DNA of 54,354 nucleotides from Hydrogenophaga sp. (GCA_018993155.1 JAGKSX010000094.1:1-54354), one strand, 5' to 3'. Counted from the stretch's first letter, positions 1-9,365 are shown. The notes: a model not told the origin generated them from the letters alone. Numbers and translations are program-made.

Positions 1-364
1 TCATGCCCTTCTCGCGCGGGGTCAGGTCGAAGGTGGCGCCGTAGGCCAGCATCAGGCGGCGGCGCTCGACCGACATGCTGTCGGGCATCACCAGGATCAG
101 CTTGTAGCCCTTGACGGCGGCCACCATGGCCAGGCCGATGCCGGTGTTGCCCGAGGTGGGTTCGACGATGGTGCCGCCGGGCTGCAGCGCGCCCGAGCGC
201 TCGGCGTCTTCCACCATGGACAGGGCGATGCGGTCCTTGATGGAGCCGCCCGGGTTGCTGCGCTCGGACTTGATCCACACCTGCTGGCTCGCGTCGCCGA
301 ACAGGCGCTGCACGCGGATGTGTGGGGTACGGCCGATGGTGTCGAGAACGTTCTGGGCTTTCAT
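1..364 (-). CDS. cysK: Cysteine synthase A, N-terminal part (cut by window edge)
   Basis: PLP-dependent O-acetylserine sulfhydrylase, which makes cysteine from O-acetylserine and sulfide in the cytoplasm. About 121 N-terminal codons are present; the rest lies beyond base 1. Visible hallmarks are NPGGSIKDR with the PLP-binding Lys at residue 43, and the substrate loop PTSGNTGIG near residue 69. The start codon overlaps the msrB stop as ATGA, so translation is probably coupled. A CysM-type enzyme is an alternative that the missing C-terminus would settle. Neighbours msrB and selO make a redox/sulfur operon with cysK as the last visible gene. Confidence 0.9.
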   Translation of the reverse strand, partial: MKAQNVLDTIGRTPHIRVQRLFGDASQQVWIKSERSNPGGSIKDRIALSMVEDAERSGALQPGGTIVEPTSGNTGIGLAMVAAVKGYKLILVMPDSMSVERRRLMLAYGATFDLTPREKGM

Positions 365-780
365 GGCGTGTCCTTCTTGGGTTGGTGTTCCAGCGAAGCG
401 GAGTTCATGCAGTAGCGCAGGCCGGTGGGGGCGGGGCCGTCCTCGAACACGTGGCCCAGGTGTGCGCCGCACTGGCTGCAGACGGTTTCCACGCGCACCA
501 TGCCGTGGCTGCGGTCGGTGATCTCGGTGATGGCGCCCGGCACGGCCAGCGAGAAGCTGGGCCAGCCGCAGCCCGCGTCGAACTTGGTGTCGGCGTCGAA
601 CAGCTTGTTGCCACAGCAGATGCAGTGGTAGCTGCCGTCGGCCCAGACCTGCTCGAACTTGCCGGTGTAGGGGCGTTCGGTGTGGGCGTGGCGGGTCACG
701 TCGAAGGCCCGTGGCTCGGCGCCTTTGGCGGCCAGCACTTCGCGCCATTCGGCTTCGGTTTTCTGGATGGGAAAGGTCAT
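361..780 (-). CDS. msrB: Peptide-methionine (R)-S-oxide reductase
   Basis: Reduces methionine-R-sulfoxide in oxidised proteins using thioredoxin. The 139-residue single-domain protein is the usual size. It has two zinc CxxC pairs (Cys53/Cys56 and Cys101/Cys104), the GCGWPSF motif with a likely resolving Cys71, and the catalytic Cys124 in RYCMNSASL. The start at 780 is preferred over an in-frame ATG 45 bases upstream because AGGAGACCCG sits just before it and the upstream ATG lies inside selO. That ribosome-binding site overlaps the selO stop codon. The stop overlaps the cysK start by 4 bases. Confidence 0.95.
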   Translation of the reverse strand: MTFPIQKTEAEWREVLAAKGAEPRAFDVTRHAHTERPYTGKFEQVWADGSYHCICCGNKLFDADTKFDAGCGWPSFSLAVPGAITEITDRSHGMVRVETVCSQCGAHLGHVFEDGPAPTGLRYCMNSASLEHQPKKDTP

Positions 781-788
781 CGGGTCTC

Positions 789-2276
789 CTAGGACGAGCA
801 GCTGATTTCGATCTGGCTGGCCCAATCGGGCGGGAAAGCGGCCAGGTCTTGCTGGCCGGGAAGTTCTTCAAATGGGTGTTCGAGCGCGTTTTGCAACCGC
901 GCGACCTCGCTGAAGTCGCCCTGTTTGGCGCGCTGGATGGCGATCTCCCCCAAATGGTTGCGCAGCACCACCTGCGGGTTGGTGCGCAGCATGCGGCTCT
1001 GCGTGGCAGCGGCATCGAAGCCGGGCTCGGCCTGAAGGCGCTCGCGCCAGCGCTGGGCCCACGCATCGAAGGCTTCGCGTTGCAGGAACAGGTCGCGCAC
1101 GGCATCGATCGGGCCGGCCACGGCGTGGCTCAGGCGGCGCCAGAAGATGGTGAAGTCCACCGCGTCGGCCGCCATCAGCTTCATCAGCGATTCGGTGAGT
1201 TCGGCGTCGCCGTCTTCCGTGCGGCCCAGGCCCAGCTTGGCGTTCATGCGGCGCTGCAGCGCGGCCGGCATCAGCGCCTTGTAGGGTTCCAGCGCGTCCA
1301 GCGCCTGCTGCTGGTCGTCCATCAGCGGCAGCAGCGCCTGGCCCAGCGCGAACAGGTTCCAGTAGGCGATGTTGGGCTGGCGGTTGTAGGCGTAGCGCCC
1401 GCCGGTGTCCGAGTGGTTGCAGATGTGGCCGGGGTTGAAGGCGTCGAGAAACTGGAACGGGCCGTAGTCGATGGTCAGGCCCAGGATGCTCATGTTGTCG
1501 GTGTTCATCACCCCGTGGCAGAAGCCCACGGCCTGCCACTGCGCCACCATCTCGGCGGTGCGCGCGCTCACGGCCTCCAGCAGGGCCGCGTAGGGGCTGC
1601 CCGGTGCTTCGCGGCAGGCGGGGTAGAAGCGGTCGATCACGAAGTCGGCCAGCTGGCGCAGTTCACCGTGCAGGCCGTGGTGCGAAAAATGCTCGAAGTG
1701 GCCGAAGCGGATGAAGCTGGGCGCCACGCGCGTGACCACGGCGGCGGTCTCGATCTCCTCGCGGCGCACCGGCGCGGGCGAGCCGGTGACGCACAGCGCG
1801 CGGCTGGTGGGAATGCCCAGGGCGTGCATGGCCTCGCTGCAGAGGAACTCGCGGATCGAACTGCGCAGCACCGCGCGGCCGTCGCCCATGCGCGAATACG
1901 GTGTGAGGCCGGCGCCCTTGAGCTGCACCTCCTGCGGGCCCGAGGGCGTGTCCACCTCGCCGAGCAGGATGGCGCGGCCGTCGCCCAGCTGGCCGGCCCA
2001 TTGGCCGAACTGGTGGCCGCTGTACACGCTGGCCAGCGGCTGCGTGCCGGCAATGGGCAGGTTGCCGGTGAAGGCATCCAGCGCGGCGGGCGAGGACAGC
2101 CAGGCCCGGTCCAGACCCAGCAGATCGGCCACGGTCGGGCTGGTGCCCACCCAGTGGGGCGAGGGCAGGGGGGTGGGGGCTCTGAGGGTGTAGAAGGCCT
2201 CGCCCAGGCTGGCGAAACGGTTGTGCCAGGCCAGGCCCAGATCCAGGCTGGCGGCCATGTCGACGGGTCGGTTCAT
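789..2276 (-). CDS. selO: Protein adenylyltransferase SelO (YdiU family pseudokinase)
   Basis: Transfers AMP from ATP to Ser/Thr/Tyr of protein targets; the characterised bacterial enzyme acts on redox proteins during oxidative stress. At about 495 residues it is near the usual length. Visible family motifs are [40 protein letters not shown], the catalytic-loop-like GVMNTDNMS and [11 protein letters not shown]. It ends in Cys-Ser-Ser; this Cys replaces the selenocysteine of eukaryotic SelO. The start at 2276 (MNRPVD) has AGGG about 12 bases upstream; ATGs at 2285 or 2324 are possible. It is first in the operon with msrB and cysK, 8 bases before msrB. Confidence 0.93.
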   Translation of the reverse strand: MNRPVDMAASLDLGLAWHNRFASLGEAFYTLRAPTPLPSPHWVGTSPTVADLLGLDRAWLSSPAALDAFTGNLPIAGTQPLASVYSGHQFGQWAGQLGDGRAILLGEVDTPSGPQEVQLKGAGLTPYSRMGDGRAVLRSSIREFLCSEAMHALGIPTSRALCVTGSPAPVRREEIETAAVVTRVAPSFIRFGHFEHFSHHGLHGELRQLADFVIDRFYPACREAPGSPYAALLEAVSARTAEMVAQWQAVGFCHGVMNTDNMSILGLTIDYGPFQFLDAFNPGHICNHSDTGGRYAYNRQPNIAYWNLFALGQALLPLMDDQQQALDALEPYKALMPAALQRRMNAKLGLGRTEDGDAELTESLMKLMAADAVDFTIFWRRLSHAVAGPIDAVRDLFLQREAFDAWAQRWRERLQAEPGFDAAATQSRMLRTNPQVVLRNHLGEIAIQRAKQGDFSEVARLQNALEHPFEELPGQQDLAAFPPDWASQIEISCSS

Positions 2277-2334
2277 GCCTGCCATTGTCCCTATCGGGGG
2301 CGACATGGCCGGGTGCAGGGTCAATGCAGGTTGC

Positions 2335-2356
2335 TTTCAACCGCATGCGGTTGAAA
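2335..2356. promoter_or_regulatory. 22-bp perfect palindrome between selO and the di-iron protein gene
   Basis: Perfect self-complementary sequence, left arm TTTCAACCGCA, centred between 2345 and 2346. Outside it, TTGC at 2331-2334 can pair with GCAA at 2360-2363 across an A-run. It lies between the divergent starts of selO (2276) and the gene at 2452. Neither strand shows a T-run after the stem in the right direction for an intrinsic terminator, so an operator for a dimeric regulator is the simpler reading. The regulator is unknown. Confidence 0.55.
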
Positions 2357-2451
2357 AAAGCAATCCACAATTACTACTAACAAACCAACGTGTCATTTGG
2401 TAAATAATCCAAAAGCGGTCTTCACGAGAGGTCGCAAAAGAGGAGGCAGAG

Positions 2452-3108
2452 ATGGGCAGCACTTTCATCGAAAACATGCGCACCTCGGTAGACGCACAGT
2501 GGGGCGAGATCAAGCAGGGTGTGTTCTGGTGCCGGGTGATGGAACGTCCGGTCACCCTCGGGTTCTATCGGGACCTGATGCTTCAGATGTGGCATCACTC
2601 GCGGCACAACGCGATGAACCAGGCTGTCGCCACCTTTGTGCCGGCACCTGAGGCCTTGCTGAAGTTCTTCTACCGTCAGGCAGCGGAAGAACTCGGCCAC
2701 GAGCGCATGGTGGTACACGACCTGAAGAGCATTGGCATTTACGACGAGACCGACTTGAATCGCCCGCCGTTGCCAGCCACCGAAGCGCTGATCGGCTATC
2801 TCTACTATGTGGGGTTGCGTTACGGCGCGGTGGCTCGCTTGGGGTACAGCTTCTGGGCTGAGCGGTCTCACGATCACGTCAAGGAACTGATCGCCAAGAT
2901 CAGTGACGATCTGAACCTTGCGCATCAGGACGTCACGTTTTTCAGCAAACATGCGCAGGCCGACCTGATGCAGGCCTTCCAGGTGGAACAAGCCCTGGAG
3001 CGATTTGCGATCAGTTCCCGGGAGCAGGAACTTGCCCGGCAAGTGGCCACCACAAGCCTGTTCCTGACCGGCCAGCTGCTGAATCAGGCGGCGGTTCGAC
3101 ACCTCTGA
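2452..3108 (+). CDS. Heme-oxygenase-like di-iron (HDO superfamily) protein of unknown substrate
   Basis: 218 residues, all-helical by composition and resembling the TenA/PqqC/heme-oxygenase-like fold annotated as iron-containing redox enzymes. Candidate metal ligands are Glu80-x2-His83 in EELGHERMVVHD, Glu137 in FWAERSHDH, and His167-x3-Asp171 in FFSKHAQAD. The family usually has another His three residues after that Asp; here it is Gln174, so the metal site may be altered. GAGGAGG lies just before the ATG. The gene is solitary, with selO divergent upstream and an araC-type gene convergent downstream. Known relatives do oxidative C-C or N-O chemistry (UndA, SznF, CADD), but no reaction can be assigned here. 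Confidence 0.7.
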   Translation: MGSTFIENMRTSVDAQWGEIKQGVFWCRVMERPVTLGFYRDLMLQMWHHSRHNAMNQAVATFVPAPEALLKFFYRQAAEELGHERMVVHDLKSIGIYDETDLNRPPLPATEALIGYLYYVGLRYGAVARLGYSFWAERSHDHVKELIAKISDDLNLAHQDVTFFSKHAQADLMQAFQVEQALERFAISSREQELARQVATTSLFLTGQLLNQAAVRHL

Positions 3109-3137
3109 TCAGGCCGGTTGGGCAGAGATCCATTGGT

Positions 3138-4211
3138 TCAGGCCAGCGGCTCGGCCTCGGCCAGCCGCGCGCGGTACTGGCCCGGTGACACGCCGAACCA
3201 GCGTTTGTTGGCGCGGAAGAAGTTGCTCTGGTCGGCAAAGCCCAGCAGGTCGGCCACCTGGGCCAGGGTGTAGCGGTCTTCGGCCAGGTATTTCTGCGCC
3301 AGGTCGCGCCGGGCGTCGTCGAGCAACTGCTGGAAGTTGGTGTCTTCCTCGCGCAGGCGGCGCTGCAGGGTGCGGTCGGCCATGGCCAGGCTGCTGGCGA
3401 TGTCTTCGCGGCGCGGCTCGCCCAGGTGCAGGCGGTGGATGATTTCCTCGGTCACGCGCTGGCCGGTGCTGGCATGGCCCAGCCGCACCAGGCGCGATTC
3501 GATCACGCGCTGGTGCATGTCGAACAGCACCGGGTCGCTGGAGAGCAGCGGCATCTCCAGGTCCCGGTTGGTCAGCAGCAGCCGGTTGCGCGGCTGGCCG
3601 AAGCGCACCGGGCAGCCGAACGCGGCCACGTAGGGGCGGGCATCCGCCGGCTCGGGGTCGACGAACTCCACCGCCTGGGGCTGCACGTCGCGCCGCGTGA
3701 TCCAGCGGCACAGCGTGGCCACGGTCAGCAGGCTGTATTCCAGCCGCTGGCGCGGCAGCGGCCGGGTGTTGCCGATCAGGCCCAGCACCATCCACTGGTT
3801 GCTGCCGTCGGGTTCGAGGTCGAGCGTGATTGCGTCCGAGATCACGGCGTAGTAGCGCGAGAGGTTCATCAGCCCGGCCTTGAGGGTCGGGCTGGCCAGC
3901 ATCACGTAACCCACCATGTCGAAGTTGACATGCCGCGCCGGCAGCTCGCGGTCCATGCCCAGGGCCGGGTTGCCCGACCAGGCCACCGCCAATTCCCACA
4001 GGCGCGTGATGTCATCGACTTCCACCCGACCGTCCGGGTCCTGCAACAGGGCGTCATCGATGCGCGCGCCGGCCAGCAGGCGCGGCGCGTCCAGGCCCCG
4101 GGAGGCGAACATGTCGGCGAGGCATCTGACCCAGAGGGCGGAGCTGCTTCTTCGGCTGGGGTGGTGGCGTCGTGAAGTCACTCGATTGGTCGTGTTGCGA
4201 TAGCGGCGCAT
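3138..4211 (-). CDS. AraC-family transcriptional regulator (arabinose-binding-type N-terminus)
   Basis: About 357 residues. The N-terminal ~200 residues match the AraC N-terminal ligand-binding type found in OruR/VirF-like regulators. The C-terminus carries two helix-turn-helix units, including EDIASSLAMADRTLQRRLRE and LAQVADLLGFADQSNFFRAN, followed by the GVSPGQYR signature. The start at 4211 (MRRYRN) has AGGA 11 bases upstream; an ATG at 4271 is less likely because it overlaps the intergenic region. It is divergent from the esterase gene at 4332 with a gap of about 120 bases, so control of the esterase and acyl-CoA ligase is a reasonable inference. Confidence 0.88.
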   Translation of the reverse strand: MRRYRNTTNRVTSRRHHPSRRSSSALWVRCLADMFASRGLDAPRLLAGARIDDALLQDPDGRVEVDDITRLWELAVAWSGNPALGMDRELPARHVNFDMVGYVMLASPTLKAGLMNLSRYYAVISDAITLDLEPDGSNQWMVLGLIGNTRPLPRQRLEYSLLTVATLCRWITRRDVQPQAVEFVDPEPADARPYVAAFGCPVRFGQPRNRLLLTNRDLEMPLLSSDPVLFDMHQRVIESRLVRLGHASTGQRVTEEIIHRLHLGEPRREDIASSLAMADRTLQRRLREEDTNFQQLLDDARRDLAQKYLAEDRYTLAQVADLLGFADQSNFFRANKRWFGVSPGQYRARLAEAEPLA

Positions 4212-4331
4212 CGGGCACCCGTTCCTAGAATTTCCGAGGACGGTGGGCATCGGCGGGAAGCTGGAATTCAAAAGGATTTCAGGCGCTGGCGCAAGCGGGT
4301 TATCGCTTCAAAGAATCACAGGAGACAAGAC

Positions 4332-6053
4332 ATGGGCAGCAACACACGGTGGTGGGTGGCGGGCGCAGCCTGCCTGAGTTTGATGGCCTGCGGCGGCGGG
4401 TCCGACGAGACGCCGTCCGTCCCGGGGCCGGAGGTGCGGCAGATCGTCCAGGGCACGATCAAGGGCCGCAACGACGCGGCCATCAATGGCACCTATGCCT
4501 GGAAGGGCATCCCCTTCGCGCAGCCGCCGGTGGGCGCTCGGCGCTGGAAGGCGCCCGCAGCGGTGGCGGCCTGGAGCGGCACGCGCGACACCACCCAGTT
4601 CGGCGCGGCCTGCCTGCAGAACGGACGCCTCTACGGGCCAGGCGCCAACAACCGTTTCGACGCCACGATCGGCGCGACGCTGAACACGCCGGTGGGCAGC
4701 GAGGACTGCCTGTTCCTCAACGTGTGGCGGCCGGCCAGCGCCGCCACCGGGCTGCCCGTGATCGTGTTCGTGCACGGCGGCAGCAACATCACCGGCTATA
4801 CCGCCGACCCGATCTACGACGGCGCGGCCCTGGCGCGCAGCGCCAACGCGGTGGTGGTCACGCTCAACTACCGCCTGGGCGTGCTGGGCTTCATGAACCT
4901 GCCACAGCTCAAGACCGGGCTCGACAGCGCGGAGGATTCGGGCAACTTCGCGCTGCTCGACATCGTGCAAGGCCTCAAGTTCGTGCAGCAGAACGCCGCC
5001 GCCTTCGGTGGCAACGCGGCCAACGTGACGCTGATGGGTCAGTCGGCGGGCGCGACCAACGTCTGGTCGCTGGTGGCCTCGCCGCTGGGGGCCGGCCTGT
5101 TCCACAAGGCGGTGCCGATCTCGGGTGGGATTTCGCTGGCGAGCAACCTGCCGCCGGGCACCATCCCCTCGCTAAACCCGGCGTCCACCTCGCTGACGCA
5201 GGCCAACACGCTGCTGGCGCGGCTGGTGATCGCCGATGGCCTGGCCGTCGACCTGCCAACGGCGCAGGCCTACATCGCCACGCAGTCGGCGCCGCAGGTG
5301 GCGGACTACCTGCGCGGCAAGACCGGCGCGGCCGTGCTCACCACCCTGTTGGCCAACGGCCTCACGGGCTCGGGCCCGATCCCGGACGGCACGGTGCTGC
5401 CGCTGGACCCGATCGCCGCGTTCGCGGCCGGCACCTACAACAAGTTGCCGGTGCTGGCCGGCACCACGGCGGAAGAGGGCAAGCTGTTCCCCAGCTTCCT
5501 CACCCTGCTGGGTGGGCCCGCCGGTTTCATCGTGACCGATGCCCAGCTGTTCGACATGCTGTTCAACTTCGCGCCGGACGGCCCCACGCTGCTCACGGAG
5601 GGCGACATCCTGAACGCCGCCTACCTGCCGTCCAACACGGCGGTGACCGGCTGGACGGCGCGCGCCGCGCAGCTCACCGCCGCCTCCTTCGGCGCTGGCC
5701 GCGACAACGTGCTCAACACGCTGCGCACGCAGCAGGCCGACATCTGGCACTACCAGTTCGACTGGGCGCAGCAACCCGCGCCATGGAACACGGTGTACGG
5801 CGCCGCGCACGCCTTCGACCTGCCGTTCGTGTTCGGCAACTTCGGCCCCTCGCTGTTCGCCAACGCCATCGGCGGCAACGCCAACCGGGCAGGGCGCCTG
5901 GCGCTGTCGGGCCACATGATGGCCAGCGTGGGGCAGTTCGCCCGCACCGGCAACCCCAACCACGCCACGCTGGGGGCCACCTGGCCCGCGTGGCCAGGTC
6001 AGGTGCGGTTCAACGCTTCGCTCACGGCGGCGCAGATCACCGCCGTGCCTTGA
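4332..6053 (+). CDS. Type-B carboxylesterase, predicted outer-membrane lipoprotein
   Basis: 573 residues. The N-terminus has a basic start, a hydrophobic stretch and lipobox LMAC with Cys20 followed by GGGSD, indicating a lipoprotein. The alpha/beta-hydrolase body has the nucleophile elbow GQSAGA (Ser238), an acidic triad candidate in AGTTAEEGKLF and a His in GAAHAFDLPF. It hydrolyses carboxylic esters; the substrate is unknown. An AGGAGA site precedes the ATG. An AraC regulator is divergent upstream and an acyl-CoA ligase follows 161 bases downstream, which fits release of an acid that is then CoA-activated. Confidence 0.92.
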   Translation: MGSNTRWWVAGAACLSLMACGGGSDETPSVPGPEVRQIVQGTIKGRNDAAINGTYAWKGIPFAQPPVGARRWKAPAAVAAWSGTRDTTQFGAACLQNGRLYGPGANNRFDATIGATLNTPVGSEDCLFLNVWRPASAATGLPVIVFVHGGSNITGYTADPIYDGAALARSANAVVVTLNYRLGVLGFMNLPQLKTGLDSAEDSGNFALLDIVQGLKFVQQNAAAFGGNAANVTLMGQSAGATNVWSLVASPLGAGLFHKAVPISGGISLASNLPPGTIPSLNPASTSLTQANTLLARLVIADGLAVDLPTAQAYIATQSAPQVADYLRGKTGAAVLTTLLANGLTGSGPIPDGTVLPLDPIAAFAAGTYNKLPVLAGTTAEEGKLFPSFLTLLGGPAGFIVTDAQLFDMLFNFAPDGPTLLTEGDILNAAYLPSNTAVTGWTARAAQLTAASFGAGRDNVLNTLRTQQADIWHYQFDWAQQPAPWNTVYGAAHAFDLPFVFGNFGPSLFANAIGGNANRAGRLALSGHMMASVGQFARTGNPNHATLGATWPAWPGQVRFNASLTAAQITAVP

Positions 6054-6214
6054 TTCACCCCATTCGACGCAACACCATGTTGATGAAGGCCGAGGTGCCG
6101 TGTCCCGCAATGGACACCGAGGGCGTCCCCCCTGGATATCCCAGGGGCAGCCGTGCGGGGCAACCCGCTACGATGGGCGCCGATACCAACCCCCTCATCG
6201 ACAGGAGACTCCCC

Positions 6215-7858
6215 ATGCTGGGCCAGATGCAGAGCCAACCCCTTTTGATTTCCTCGCTGATCGTGCATGCCGAGCGGCATCATGCAAGTGGCGAAATCGT
6301 GTCCCGCCGTGTGGAAGGCGATATCCACCGCAGCACCTGGGGCCAGATCGCAAGCCGCTCGCGCCAGGTGGCCAACGCGCTCGACGGCCTGGGCCTGGCC
6401 CAGGGCGACCGCGTGGCCACGCTGGCCTGGAACGGTTACCGCCATCTGGAACTGTATTTCGGCGTGAGCGGCACTGGCCGCGTGCTGCACACCCTCAACC
6501 CGCGCCTGCACCCCGAGCAATTGGTCTGGATCGTCAACCACGCGGAAGACAAGGCCGTCTGTTTCGACATGACCTTCCTGCCGCTGGTCAAGGCGGTGGC
6601 CGCCAAGTGCCCGACGGTGAAACACTGGATCGCCCTGTGCGACGCCGACAAGCTGCCGGCCGACAGCGGCATTCCCGGTCTGCAGAGCTATGAGGCCTGG
6701 ATGGGCAAGGAGCCCGACACCTACGCCTGGCCGAGCTTCGACGAGAACTCGGCCTCGAGCATGTGCTACACGAGCGGCACCACCGGCAACCCCAAGGCCG
6801 CGCTGTACTCGCACCGCTCCACCATCCTGCATGCGTTTGGTGCGGCGCTGCCCGACGCCATGTGCCTCTCGGCGCGCGACAGCGTGCTGCCCGTGGTGCC
6901 CATGTTCCACGTCAATGCCTGGGGCCTGCCGTACGCGGCCGCGGCCATCGGCTGCAAGCTGGTGTTCCCCGGTGCGGCGCTGGACGGCAAGTCGGTCTAC
7001 GAACTCATTGAAGCCGAGAAGGTGACCATGGCCGCTGGCGTGCCCACCGTCTGGCAGATGCTGCTGAGCCACCTGCAGGCCAACCACCTGAAGTTCAGCA
7101 CGCTCAAGCGCACCGTCATCGGCGGTTCGGCCTGCCCGCCGGCCATGATCAGCGCGTTCAACGACGTGTACGGCGTGGAAGTGCTGCACGCCTGGGGCAT
7201 GACCGAGATGTCGCCGCTGGGCACGGTCTGCACGCTGAAGAACGCGCAGCTGGAACTCTCGCCCGCCGAGCAGCTCAAAGTCCGCCTCAAGCAGGGCCGT
7301 GCCATCTTCGGCGCCGACATGAAGATCGTCAACGAGGTCGGCGAAGAACTGCCCTGGGACGGCAAGACCTACGGCGACCTGCTGGTGCGCGGCCCCTGGA
7401 TCATCGCGAGCTACTTCAAGGGCGAGGGCGGCGACCCGCTGCGCTACGACGCGCGGGGGCACGGCTGGTTCCCCACTGGCGACGTGGCCACCATCGACGC
7501 CGACGGCTTCATGCAGATCACCGACCGCAGCAAGGACGTGATCAAGTCCGGCGGCGAGTGGATCAGCTCGATCGACGTGGAAAACATCGCCATGGCGCAC
7601 CCCGCCGTGGCCATGGCCGCCTGCGTCGGCATGAAGCATCCCAAGTGGGACGAGCGTCCCATCGTGGTGGTGGTGAAGAAGCCCGGCACCGATCTCACGC
7701 GCGAGGAGCTGCTGGCCTTCTACGAAGGCAAGATCGCCAAGTGGCAGATCCCGGACGACGTGGTGTTCGTCGACGCGATCCCGCTCGGCGCCACCGGGAA
7801 GATGCAGAAGATGACCCTGCGCGAGCAGCTCAAGGACTACGTGTTGCCGGGGGCGTGA
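6215..7858 (+). CDS. Fatty-acyl-CoA synthetase (AMP-forming, AlkK/DmdB-like)
   Basis: 547 residues, ANL superfamily. It activates a carboxylic acid to its CoA thioester through an acyl-adenylate. Motifs in order are the P-loop [16 protein letters not shown], the A5 region [24 protein letters not shown], the hinge [15 protein letters not shown] and the C-terminal catalytic Lys in GATGKMQKM. The N-terminus resembles medium/long-chain ligases including 3-methylthiopropionate-CoA ligase. Substrate cannot be decided from sequence. The start at 6215 is chosen from the ACAGGAGAC site 8 bases upstream; the frame is open far upstream without a gene. A carboxylate importer follows downstream. Confidence 0.92.
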   Translation: MLGQMQSQPLLISSLIVHAERHHASGEIVSRRVEGDIHRSTWGQIASRSRQVANALDGLGLAQGDRVATLAWNGYRHLELYFGVSGTGRVLHTLNPRLHPEQLVWIVNHAEDKAVCFDMTFLPLVKAVAAKCPTVKHWIALCDADKLPADSGIPGLQSYEAWMGKEPDTYAWPSFDENSASSMCYTSGTTGNPKAALYSHRSTILHAFGAALPDAMCLSARDSVLPVVPMFHVNAWGLPYAAAAIGCKLVFPGAALDGKSVYELIEAEKVTMAAGVPTVWQMLLSHLQANHLKFSTLKRTVIGGSACPPAMISAFNDVYGVEVLHAWGMTEMSPLGTVCTLKNAQLELSPAEQLKVRLKQGRAIFGADMKIVNEVGEELPWDGKTYGDLLVRGPWIIASYFKGEGGDPLRYDARGHGWFPTGDVATIDADGFMQITDRSKDVIKSGGEWISSIDVENIAMAHPAVAMAACVGMKHPKWDERPIVVVVKKPGTDLTREELLAFYEGKIAKWQIPDDVVFVDAIPLGATGKMQKMTLREQLKDYVLPGA

Positions 7859-7863
7859 ACGGG

Positions 7864-7917
7864 GCCCGGGTGCACCATCGCGTGGCGTCTTGTCGCCTGC
7901 GCGATAGAAGCCCGGGC
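7864..7917 (+). terminator. Nested three-stem RNA hairpin between acyl-CoA ligase and livK
   Basis: Three coaxial stems can form. The outer stem is GCCCGGG (7864-7870) with CCCGGGC (7911-7917), the middle is ATCGCG (7877-7882) with CGCGAT (7900-7905), and the inner is GGCG (7884-7887) with CGCC (7894-7897) around a 6-base loop. It starts 6 bases after the ligase stop codon. No T-run follows, so it may be a Rho-assisted terminator, an mRNA 3'-end protector or a leader structure of livK. Confidence 0.5.
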
Positions 7918-7990
7918 AATCCCCTACGCTGCACCGCACCAGAAGCCCTTACGCTGCGCCTGTTCGATTCGTCAACAAGGAGACATAGGT

Positions 7991-9226
7991 ATGAAACTGA
8001 CCGTGAAGATCGTTGCGGGCGCCGCCATGCTGGTGGCCGCCGGTGCATCGTTTGCCCAGGCGGGTGAAACCGTCAAGATGATCCGGATCGACCCCCTGAC
8101 CGGCCTGCTCGGCCCGGTCGGTGTGAGCCAGATCAAGGGCTACCAGTTCTTCGCCGAGAAGTTCAGCGGCAAGGGCAACCCGGCTGGCGTGAAATTCGAA
8201 GTCACCCCGATCGACAACAAGCTGAGCCCGGCCGAAAGCCTGAACGCGCTCAAGGCCGCGATCGACCAGGGCGCGCGCTACATCATCCAGGGCAATGGCT
8301 CCTCCGTCGCGCTGGCGCTGGCCGACGCGGTCGAGAAGCACAACGCCCGCAACCCCGGCAAGGAGGTTCTGTACCTCAACGACTCCGCCGTGGACCCGGA
8401 CCTGACCAACAGCAAGTGCAGCTATTGGCACTTCCGCTTCGATGCCGACACCTCGATGAAGATGGAAGCCATGGCCAGCTTCATGGCCAAGCAGCCCGAC
8501 ATCAAGAAGGTGTACTTCCTGAACCAGAACTACTCGCACGGCCACCAGGTCGTGAAGTTCGGCAAGGAAGCCCTCGCGCGCAAGCGCCCGGACATTCAGG
8601 TGGTGGGTGAAGACCTTCACCCCCTGGCCCAGACGCGCGACTTCGCTCCCTACATCGCCAAGATCAAGGCCTCGGGCGCCGACACCGTGATCACCGGCAA
8701 CTGGGGTTCCGACCTCTCGCTGCTGGTCAAGGCCGCCAACGAAAACGGCTACACGGGCAAGTTCTTCACCTACTACGCCGGCGTCACCGGCACGCCCACC
8801 GCGCTGGGCACCAACGGCGCCGGCCGCGTCTACCAGATCGCCTACAACCACTACAACATGGGTGGGCAGATGGACAAGTGGATGAAGGAATTCAACCAGA
8901 AGTACAACGACGACTTCTACACCGGTTCCACCATCCGCATCTTCGAGTTCCTCGGCGCGGCCATGGCCAAGGCCAAGTCCACCGACCCCGTGAAGGTGGC
9001 CGCCGCCATGGAAGGCCTCACCGTCAAGAGCTTCAACGGCGAGGTGCAGATGCGCAAGAACGACCACCAGCTGCAGCAGCCGCTGTACATGTCGGTCTGG
9101 CAGAAAGCCGACGCCAAGTACCCCTACAGCCCCGAGAAGACCGGCATGACGCTGGCGCCGGTGGCGGAGTACCCGAACTACGTGTCGAGCACGCCGACGA
9201 GCTGCCAGATGAAGCGACCGGGCTGA
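7991..9226 (+). CDS. livK: Branched-chain amino acid/carboxylate ABC transporter, periplasmic binding protein
   Basis: 411 residues, Periplasmic_BP_6 type. The N-terminal signal peptide ends near SFAQA. The protein has the two-lobe Leu/Ile/Val-binding fold, including the conserved GAxYIIQGNGSSVALALADA-like stretch near residue 100. It delivers the ligand to LivHM. AAGGAG precedes the ATG at good spacing. The gene is first of livKHMGF and is followed by a repeat and a strong hairpin before livH. Given the acyl-CoA ligase upstream and beta-oxidation genes nearby, an aromatic or aliphatic carboxylate is as likely a ligand as an amino acid. This is inference. Confidence 0.9.
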   Translation: MKLTVKIVAGAAMLVAAGASFAQAGETVKMIRIDPLTGLLGPVGVSQIKGYQFFAEKFSGKGNPAGVKFEVTPIDNKLSPAESLNALKAAIDQGARYIIQGNGSSVALALADAVEKHNARNPGKEVLYLNDSAVDPDLTNSKCSYWHFRFDADTSMKMEAMASFMAKQPDIKKVYFLNQNYSHGHQVVKFGKEALARKRPDIQVVGEDLHPLAQTRDFAPYIAKIKASGADTVITGNWGSDLSLLVKAANENGYTGKFFTYYAGVTGTPTALGTNGAGRVYQIAYNHYNMGGQMDKWMKEFNQKYNDDFYTGSTIRIFEFLGAAMAKAKSTDPVKVAAAMEGLTVKSFNGEVQMRKNDHQLQQPLYMSVWQKADAKYPYSPEKTGMTLAPVAEYPNYVSSTPTSCQMKRPG

Positions 9227-9232
9227 GGAAGC

Positions 9233-9310
9233 ACCCCCGCCGCGCTTCGCGCGACCCCCTCGAGGGGGCGACACTGGCGGCCCGGCAGAGCCGGTTCCGC
9301 GGTGTCTCTT
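9233..9310 (+). repeat. Intergenic hairpin repeat, copy A
   Basis: Contains GCGCTTCGCGC, then the palindrome CCCCCTCGAGGGGG (9255-9268), then GGCAGAGCCGGTTCCGCGG. The same module order recurs at 19270 and 22793. This copy begins just after the livK stop, inside the transporter operon. It looks like a genus-level intergenic repeat of REP type. Confidence 0.7.
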
Positions 9311-9328
9311 GAGGGGGAGTCGAGCGCC

Positions 9329-9365
9329 GAAAGAGCCCGAGCGGGTTGCCGTTTCGGGCTCTTTC
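9329..9365 (+). terminator. 12-bp perfect hairpin between livK and livH
   Basis: GAAAGAGCCCGA (9329-9340) pairs perfectly with TCGGGCTCTTTC (9354-9365) across a 13-base loop. It is followed by ACTTTCA, a weak T-rich tail. It lies 30 bases before livH and probably attenuates transcription, so that the binding protein is made in excess over the membrane components. Confidence 0.65.
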
